Shown: positions 57,229-64,000 of the stretch, piece after piece
Position numbering within the stretch: position 1 is the first letter of the stretch
Layout: the number at the start of each line of letters is the position of its first letter
Origin: Blakeslea trispora
Taxonomy: Eukaryota; Mucoromycota; Mucoromycetes; Mucorales; Choanephoraceae
DNA: 64,000 nt
Assembly (NCBI GenBank): GCA_025331445.1
Contig: JAIWNE010000153.1
Span: 1 to 64,000, forward strand
Direction of reading: 5' to 3'
Made by a program: the position numbers and the translations under genes
The notes under the pieces: generated by a model
What the model was told of the DNA's origin: nothing
The model's database searches: none
Seen by the model: the letters and a program-made list of their open reading frames with translations, nothing else

Positions 57229-57274
57229 GACAGGTCTCAAGCAATTCTAGCGAGAATTACTTTCGACCTTGAAT

Positions 57275-57469
57275 GATAAATGATAAGTATATATTTCCTT
57301 TTATAAGAACGTCAGAAAATAAAATAGGTATAGAATATCCTATGCGTCACATGCTATACAACATTATTTGCTACTCCTTTTTATTCCTTGATTTCATGCA
57401 AAATGATTGGTTACTGCGAAAAAGAAGTTAAAAAAGGAGGGATGCAATATTCTATCTTGCTTTAGAGAA
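57275..57469. other. spacer between DIRS and MITE copy 3
   Basis: AT-rich, no gene seen. Confidence 0.4.
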
Positions 57470-57623
57470 ATATTCAAAAAGTTTCACCGTGAAATTTATC
57501 TGTGATTGACAACTATTCTGCAGGAAATAGACTTGAATGAATCAGGAGATCATAGTATGCTTGGGAAGAAAAAGAGCTTTCTAACCATGAGATCCTGGTT
57601 CATTCAAGTCTATTTCTTGTAGA
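57470..57623. mobile_element. 213-bp MITE family, copy 3 (decayed and truncated)
   Basis: It matches copies 1 and 2 from AAAAAGTTTCACC through the internal pair (GAAATAGACTTGAATGA, then CATTCAAGTCTATTTCTTGT) with many substitutions. The match stops at TTCTTGTAG, where the next element begins, so the right quarter is missing. Confidence 0.75.
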
Positions 57624-58503
57624 GTGCATCTATTTTATGGTCCGAAATTTTTTGCAATTTTTTTTGACTTTTTTAGAAACGTATAGGGAAGTGGGGACTT
57701 GACTTTTTTTCGTTCCTGTTGACACTATTCTGTTCAGAATGTAATTCTCTACAAGATGGTGGACGAAAAGTTACAAAAACTTGATTTTTTAAAAAGTGAA
57801 ATGTCTTCAAAGATGAGTATCTTAAGCAGGGAGGTAAGAATATGTCCTCTTAATTTCACTATATCAGCCAATAATATTGCTTCATTTCAAGCGGCGACTG
57901 TAGTCATAGTGTAGTACAGAAGACCATCTTAATGTTTGCTTTTGGTGACTTGACAGAATAAACAGCTTTTCATCTAATTACACTTAAAATGCCAAAAATT
58001 TCAAAGCAAAAGCAAAGATTGAGACAAATCAAAGGACTTGGAGCAGCAACCAGAATTTGCCAATCAAAAGTCTATCCTTGCAGAAGTCATAGAAGCCAAG
58101 GGCATTATTTTCGAGCTGTACCCCAAGTACTATTGTGAATGTAATTGGATTGAACGGTACTGGGGTGCAGCCAAAAGAGAAGCTCGCCAAGAATGCGACT
58201 ATTCTTTTGGAGGTCTTAATGGCAACATTGATCGTTTCTTGGACAGTGTCGACCCAGTTGGAGAAGCTCCCTTGACGATTAGGAGATACTACAACAAGAG
58301 CTTCTCCTACGCCCAAGGCAACAATGTTCAAGAGGCCTTTGCTCTTGTGGAGCAATTCTCCAAGCTCCACAAGTCTCACCGAAAGCTCAGAATTAACCAA
58401 TAAAATCATTTCTGACTTTAAATTTATTCATTTGGGTTCAGAGTTTGTAATTCTCGAAAATGTCCGTTTCTCAAAAAATTCTGATTATAAAATAGATGCA
58501 CTC
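57624..58503 (+). mobile_element. TA-flanked DDE transposon, internally deleted
   Basis: Ends GAGTGCATCTATTTTAT and its exact complement, flanked by TA (57622-57623 and 58504-58505). 880 bp. It contains a start-like MPKISKQKQRLRQIKG at 57989 and then, in a different frame, the C-terminal third of a transposase. The TA target and the ERYWG-type motif place it in the broad IS630/Tc1/mariner group, but the subfamily was not determined. It begins exactly where MITE copy 3 breaks off. Confidence 0.8.
58038..58403 (+). pseudogene. C-terminal fragment of a DDE-type transposase
   Basis: About 120 codons: EFANQKSILAEVIEAKGI, then FELYPKYYCECNWIERYWGAAKREAR with the presumed catalytic Glu, and LDSVDPVGEAPLTIRRYYNK, ending at a stop. 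The two upstream catalytic Asp regions are missing. The same CxxNxIExYWGxxK pattern is common in fungal transposases of this group. It is joined to a short basic N-terminal-like piece, as in an internally deleted copy. Confidence 0.75.
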
Positions 58504-61008
58504 TACTCTCAAATAGAGCGACTAATATATATGTTGATTAAGTTTCTCACACTCTTTTCTCTAGCTATATGTCTTTCTAATCAACTTATCTAGATATATG
58601 CTATTGAGACATGACCAGGCAATTTACGTTTTTTGTTTTTGTTTTGGTGCAGTTTCACATGTTTGGTACATCAAGCCACTAGGTCTTATGCTTAATGGTT
58701 ACAAGAAGAAAAAAACGTAATATTAGATACCAGGCAATTTTGCATCCCACTCTATGCAACATCTGGTTGCATTTATATATTTAAACTTTCATGTTTTTAC
58801 TAATTTTTTAATATTGCAAATGAATTTGATTAATTTGTTTCACCAAAAGTAAAATTTAAAATAGGCATGTATGCTTGTCTTTTTTCGAGAAGCTGTCATA
58901 CCCTCGGTTTTTGTAGTTTCTACACTTCTCTGAGCTTTTTAAAAGAGTTCCTTCAGCCTTTCGATCAAATTATATCTACAAAGCGATAAGTGAGCTCTTT
59001 CTTTCTTTTGCTTTTTTTCTTCGGAAAGTAAACAATTGCGATTAGACAGAGCTCCTTTAAGCCAGAATTAAAAATAACTACGTTCCACTTCTTGTGCATC
59101 TTGTGAAACTTACTTTTTTGCTACTCAAGAACTCTAAAATAGGATAGTTCACATACTCGCATCTTGCTGACCCATCACTTGAGCTGTCAAGCTGAAAGAG
59201 ACAATGATTGTCCTTCATTGTCTTTGGCTAGATTGCGTCTATAAATGTAACACTGAAAACGAATTTGAATAACCAGCTATTCATGTAGATATTAAGACAA
59301 ACACATGCACATTTCATCAATGGCAAAAAATAAGAAACCCAGTTCTATAAGTGTCTCGTATCGTTTTGATTCATTCTGATTCATTCTGTGATTGCAAATT
59401 TTGAAGCTTGTTGAACTTGCAGCCTCAATTTTGACTTCCTACTCACTAAAGCAACAATACTCCTTAAAAACACTTTGATATTTGCCTCAAGCAAGAATTA
59501 GAGGAAAGGTTTCAATCAATTCGAGGTATGATGTAGCTTATATCAAATACAAAGCAGTGCGAGTATTATGTAAGCGATACGACTAAAAGCTCAACATTGC
59601 AATATTTTGTGGCCATAGATCAAGAGAGTTGACTTGCAATCGACAAATTTTCTGAAGCTTCCAAAGATACTGCTATTTGTAAATCAATATTTGGAACATC
59701 TTCATTTTAAAAAAAAATTGATCGAAAACATTTGGATTCCCCCTTATCAGACCATATCTTTCAGCACGATTTGGTCAAAAAAAAAAAAGTAAAACTGATC
59801 ATAATGCTTATTAAAATTTGTCAAAGAACTACACCTTAAGCTCAGGCATTCTTATTTGACATTTTAACAAGTGTATGATGTCTCTTCTTACATCACACCT
59901 ATTGGGCAATAACCTCTTTTTCTTCCCAGACACTATGCTCATTCAGTTAAGAATTTGTCCCCTTTGCATTTCCTGTTCTGATTGTTTTCTCAACTCATAC
60001 AACCTGATTGAGATTATCAATTTCTATCAGTACATAGTCAAAAGAAAGATATATTTACATTGTTCAAAGCAGTCGTGCGCCTTAAATTCTTGTGCTTAAA
60101 CGAGCTTAAGCATACGTTAGAATCTGTTATTTCGAAGGACAAATGAAGATTATGAGTACTGCTAAATAAGACGAGCTATTTTTTTTTAACTTGAAGACAA
60201 ATGTTTCACGCCTGTCTAGCTCCAGTCTCGATGGAACCATGTATACTAACTTTGAACTACGCCTTTCGTAATAGCAGAATACGGAAGGCTCCTTGGAACT
60301 TGTGATTAATCTATGCTTCTTATGCGTCTTGTTCGCATCAAGATCACTTCTTAGGAAACCAGAACAGCAATGTCGAGCACTAGCAGGAGAAAATCACTTT
60401 CCTTTTGCAATCTGTTGTATTAAAACCAAGTTTACGCCATCGTTCGAAGATAAGTTGTAGTGGGAGTAGTGTTATAAATGTTCGTCGAGATTGCTACACA
60501 ACTTTGCTCGAAATTAGAGTTATCGCCGTCTATCGAAGCATGAACCAAAATCGTTGCTCGGCTTCTCTCCTGCCATTTTAATACACTATGTTTTTATATG
60601 CTGTATAACAACTAATTTCTGTTTCCAAGCTGATAGGATCGATTGTTGTTGTTTGAGTGCTGACTTATAATGATTATACATGTGGTCATGTTTAACGAAA
60701 AGTTCTCCAATCGGCAATGAGAATTCTGTACAAGGTTAAAAAGCATTAGAGATGTCACACCTTAATATAATTTGTCATGCTTCCATTTTTATAAAATTAA
60801 TTTTGTATTTAAGACAGAAAATAGTAACTTTCAAACTCTAATACTTGCATGGTCAATCTTTATTAAAAGAAAACATGATGCGATCTCTCCTAATCTAAAA
60901 AAAAAACGCTTCCTTATCTGACACTGCATGTAAAACGAAAGCGAAAAAAGCATATATAAAGGTTTTCTTTTTCTTTTTCTTTTTCGTTTGTAAATTATCT
61001 CTTCTATC
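58504..61008. other. intergenic, no gene seen; promoter at right end
   Basis: 2.5 kb of AT-rich DNA. No coding signal. Short open frames such as 59875-60099 are Cys/Ile-rich and do not look like a protein family I know. The right end carries the promoter of the SSI-like gene. Confidence 0.4.
60953..60960 (+). promoter_or_regulatory. TATA box of the SSI-like gene
   Basis: ATATATAAAG-type sequence about 55 bp before ATG 61009, followed by a TTTTC-rich stretch typical of fungal transcription start regions. Confidence 0.6.
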
Positions 61009-61383
61009 ATGGTCAAACTTGCATTTCTTATCATTACTTCTTCTGCTCTCTTGGTATCAGCCAGTTCTGCTCTCACATCTTTGAAGATTGAATCTGTTCG
61101 TGAAAATGGGTTCAACACTGTTGCAAGTCTGACTTGTAATCCTGTTGGAGGAACTCACCCCAGGCCTAAAGAAGCATGCGAGAAACTAAAAAGCTCTAGA
61201 GGCAAGCTCAATGTGATGACTACTCAAGGAGGAGCCTGCCTTTCCAACTATGACCCTGTGACATTTATCATCAAAGGAAAATACAACAAGAGACCTGTCA
61301 ATTATAGAAAAAGATTTTCCAACATGTGTTTTGCTGAAGCAGAATTAGGCGCTGTTGTGACAGTAGCCAACAATACCAAATAA
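61009..61383 (+). CDS. secreted subtilisin-inhibitor-like (SSI) protein
   Basis: Intronless, 124 residues. Signal peptide MVKLAFLIITSSALLVSASSA. The mature part fits the Streptomyces subtilisin inhibitor fold: ASLTCNPVGGTHPRPKEACEKL (first Cys pair), GGACLSNYDPVTFIIKGKY (third Cys and reactive loop, with conserved YDPV) and RKRFSNMCFAEA (fourth Cys; SSI has FSNEC). All four disulfide cysteines are kept. By alignment on CxxxYDPV, the P1 position is Ser where SSI has Met, so the target protease may differ. SSI proteins block extracellular subtilisins. It is isolated, with 2.5 kb of empty DNA before it. Fold assignment is good; inhibitor activity is inferred. Confidence 0.85.
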   Translation: MVKLAFLIITSSALLVSASSALTSLKIESVRENGFNTVASLTCNPVGGTHPRPKEACEKLKSSRGKLNVMTTQGGACLSNYDPVTFIIKGKYNKRPVNYRKRFSNMCFAEAELGAVVTVANNTK

Positions 61384-62764
61384 AACTATTTTATGTCTCA
61401 TTTCTATGTATGCATTCAGCTCAAATCCTTTTTTTTTCTAAAAAAAAAAAAAAAAAACTGAAAATGCGTTTCAATCTTGCTTGTCTTTTTGTGTAGCACC
61501 AAAACACTACTTTTGGTAAACCTCGAAAAATGACATGTCGGAAATAGTGCCAAACAAGCGTTTTAACAGATATAACTATGAAAGACTGGAATGAAAATAA
61601 CGACCTACAAAGTAATGGATTTCTCAAGAAAAAGACGGGAACATCGAAAAATGATATCAAACGCCGGATTGATACACTGTTAGTAAAAAAAAAAGCATAT
61701 GGTTAACGTGCTCATAACAAGATTACTAAGAAGTGCTGGTAGGGAAATATGCGAAATTCACAACAAGAAATTTTTGGCTCGAATATCAATCTTTTGAAAT
61801 TAAGCAATCTGATATGAGATCGTATTCTTTCACTTGTTTACGCATACTCGCTTTAAAAACGTTAAGAGTTTTCCAGTTATGATCTGATGACGATGCGATA
61901 ATTTATTCCTTTGCCATCTTAAATCATACAGCGTAATTGATATTCAAAAGAGAGAGGTGTATGTATAGAATGCAACTTAAATGCTTTCAATCTATTTGGC
62001 TTGTGACAACATTATGTAATCTTGTTTAGACAACATCAAACTATCACGTTGGTTTGAACTTTTGTTTGCTCTTGACAAAATCATTCAAGGATCAATGAAG
62101 AATTTTCTTTCTGCCTTGCTTTTTTCCTAGAAAGTTCGTGTCAAAGATCAAATTTTTGGTCACATTTGTTTTAGAAGTCAGAAGAGCAAAAAGTAAATTT
62201 TCACCATCATCCGTATTTGTGTTGCTTCCAACCCTGTTTCTCCTTATGGTGCTTTTGCTTCAAGATAAAGCATCGCCGAACCAAACAGACTAATAATACA
62301 AACGCATAAAGCCTATTTTTTTTTCGCTGAGAAGTGTTAGTGCAAAGGGATGCAACATTCAGTTACATTTCAAAAATGTAAGGTGCAAATGTATCATATA
62401 AACAGCACAGTTATTATATAAAAACCAGTTCAAGGTTAATTTTAACTTATTATATAGATTCAAGGGAAAAATAAAACTATAAAGTGGAATGACTGAAAGT
62501 TTAACTATACAGCTATATTTACACGTCTAAAAGAGTGAATCCGTATTTTAGATGTTTATGGCATCTTCAAATAAGTTTGTACTTGTACTATGAATCGAAA
62601 TGAGCCGTGTTTGCCTCACCTACCAAAAACGGATTTCACAGATGATCCAATTTTGAAAGTCTGTACCCTTTGTCTTTTTGGAGTTTAAAACTTTTAGTAT
62701 AAAACTATGTTCCCTCATTCACCTTTCTTTTTCTCTTCTTTTAGCATTCATTTCATTTAACACA
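61384..62764. other. intergenic, no gene seen
   Basis: AT-rich with A/T homopolymers (61430-61457). A TATAAAAC at about 62698 lies 65 bp before the P450 start. Confidence 0.4.
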
Positions 62765-64000
62765 ATGTTGACTGAAAATACAGTGCAAGTCCATCGTCAA
62801 GTAGTTCAAAAGGTCTTAGCTGTTTTCAAGAGACAGTCTATCTCTTCTTGCATTGCCACTGCAATAGTTCTTTTTCTAGCATCTGAAATACATAAGCAAC
62901 TTGCAGTTCCTAAGTACTTGAGACCATTTGAAAGGGTCAGCTTTATATCGTTAGTCAAATCCTTTATAGGCATGGATTCGGTTTTTGAAAGAAACAGAAA
63001 GCTTATTGCTCCTATTGTCAATCAAGGGCATAAGGTCTATGTTGTGAGTATATTGTTTGGGCAGATTGAGCTTTCGACTTTCTCATTCATTCATTACCTC
63101 TAGGCCAAGATACCATTTGAATGGTCTTTGTCGATTGCTGATCCAGAATTAGCTAAAATGTTGCTGATGAAATCAGGTAAAACACTACTCGTACTGAATA
63201 TTCTTTTGTTCATCTTACTCTATGATAGATTTCTTCCCCAAAGCAAACGATTTAGAAGAAAAGCTCGGCAAGGACAATTTTGTCGTTCGCTTCATGGGAA
63301 AAGATAATGTTGCTCTCGCCAATGGTCATACATGGAAGAGACAGCGCAGAGTGAGTTGGAATGCAACTAAGGGTGTTGTTCTGCTTGTAAATGGTATCCT
63401 TGTTTTTTTTTTCTAGTTTATGAATCCTGCCTTTCATCGTTCAATGCCGATTAAGACATTTGGAAATGTGATGCAAAGGCTTTTCAAACGAATTGATGAG
63501 CAACCTCATGACTTTCCTGTTACAATTCGATTGAAGAACTTTACGTTGGATGCATTGGGAATAGCTGTATTTGGTAAAGTACTAAATTACCTTCAAACAT
63601 TCAAGATGTTCATACTATTCTCTTCCTATTTAAACCTGACTTAGACTTTGATTTTAAGGCGTTGCTAGATGATTCTGAAGGCTGGACAGCGACATACAAT
63701 ATAATCATGAGCAATTTTTATGATCCTTATGTCTTTCTATTTAACAAAATTGACTTTATTCTGCAAGCCATTTTGCCTTCAAGACGAAGAAGCTTTAATG
63801 CTCTAATGAAATTTAACAAGATGATCATAGAGTTGATTGAAAGAAGGCGACAAGAGATACAAGATGGTGAAAAGAAACACATTACTGATGGCGAAAAAGA
63901 TTTATTAACTCTGCTGATTGAGGCTGATCTACAAGAAGGCAACACAGCTACTAACGAGGAGTTAAGAGTATGTACAAACTTTGAGCTTTTCTTTCTTAAT
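62765..64000 (+). CDS. cytochrome P450, N-terminal half (runs off window)
   Basis: Exons: 62765-63043, 63104-63176, 63229-63350, 63417-63573 and 63645-63967, then a GTATGT donor at the window edge. Start ATG 62765 (MLTENTVQVHRQ), with a membrane anchor SCIATAIVLFLASEI. P450 landmarks: DNVALANGHTWKRQRRFMNPAFH (helix C WxxxR region), LKNFTLDALGIAVFDFDFKAL (helix E/F region), DLLTLLIEADLQEG just before the I helix. The heme-binding FxxGxxxC region lies outside. The pattern resembles the Mucoromycota-specific CYP509-type families, but the family cannot be fixed from half a protein. Likely ER membrane-bound monooxygenase; substrate unknown. Confidence 0.85.

Larger units (their letters stand above)
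51975..57274 (-). mobile_element. full-length DIRS-type tyrosine-recombinase retrotransposon
   Basis: About 5.3 kb, transcribed on the minus strand, with gag-like, reverse transcriptase-RNase H and tyrosine recombinase regions in that order. Inverted terminal repeats: 51995-52105 and 57149-57228 (the left one has a short extra insertion). An internal complementary region at 52143-52245 joins sequence complementary to the outer left end (GCGTTTTAGACAAG) and to the outer right end (CTCGCTAG, CGACCTTGAAT). GAAT occurs at both outer edges (51975-51978 and 57271-57274) and once at the junction, as expected if a circular intermediate recombined at a 4-bp core. The copy is disabled by nonsense codons and an 879-bp insertion. 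Confidence 0.93.

Noticed and set aside
1..64000. An alternative genetic code in which TAA/TAG are read as Gln
   Set aside because: Conserved genes here (URB2, HIS3, MOT1, KTI12, HPT1, G-gamma) end in TAA/TAG at the expected C-terminus and have none internally, so the in-frame stops are confined to accessory ORFs.
1..64000. tRNA, rRNA or CRISPR-like structures
   Set aside because: I looked for B-box-like GGTTCRANTC in intergenic DNA and for regularly spaced repeats and found nothing convincing; the short 11-bp repeat at 43.67 kb has no spacers.

Overview
The window is nuclear DNA of a filamentous fungus, most likely an early-diverging one of the Mucorales type (Mucoromycota). The grounds are AT-rich intergenic DNA, many short GT-AG introns (about 50-80 nt), single-copy fungal housekeeping genes, and a mobile-element set typical of these fungi: DIRS, Crypton, Helitron with an endonuclease domain, L1-like LINE and Tc1/mariner. 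The species is inferred, not proven.

Layout. 1-0.6 kb: a broken gag-like reading frame (-). 0.8-6.4 kb: URB2, pre-60S ribosome biogenesis (+), converging with MOT1/BTAF1, a TBP-remodelling Snf2 ATPase (-, 6.4-12.65 kb); only 17 bp separate the two stop codons. 13.9-14.65 kb: HIS3 (-). 14.8-17.4 kb: two decayed Helitron helicase/endonuclease fragments and a LINE tail. 19.4-20.8 kb: a THEM6-like thioesterase with an 8-nt exon and, 87 bp on, a BORCS8-like BORC subunit. 21.4-23.5 kb: KTI12 (-) and HPT1 (+) share a 442-bp divergent promoter. 24.9-25.95 kb: an SDR oxidoreductase. 26.9-27.2 kb: a small G-protein gamma subunit. 27.2-31.6 kb is gene-poor. 31.6-32.7 kb: a C2H2 regulator (-). 34.3-36.2 kb: a secreted S28 serine peptidase (-). 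38.0-40.5 kb: a PX-domain AGC kinase (-).

From 41 to 58.5 kb the window is accessory DNA. In order it holds a Crypton tyrosine-recombinase/GCR1_C gene (+); a near-perfect inverted repeat with 400-bp arms; an unrecognised seven-exon gene (-) with a 5'-truncated LINE in one intron, itself carrying a Tc1/mariner copy; a (GA)n tract; a full-length DIRS retrotransposon with inverted terminal repeats and an internal complementary region, whose recombinase gene is split by an 879-bp insertion; and a TA-flanked DDE transposon relic. A 213-bp MITE family occurs three times. 61.0 kb encodes a secreted protein resembling Streptomyces subtilisin inhibitor, and 62.8 kb begins a cytochrome P450 that runs off the window.

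Main observations: (i) eight in-frame nonsense codons in otherwise open accessory reading frames, nearly all explainable as G:C-to-A:T transitions, two of them certainly inside a poly-Gln tract; (ii) the nested LINE/mariner insertion that leaves host splice sites and reading phase intact; (iii) the large palindrome whose edge contains the host gene's stop codon; (iv) the SSI-like secreted inhibitor. No tRNA, rRNA or CRISPR was recognised. All exon boundaries were read by eye from splice consensus and reading phase.
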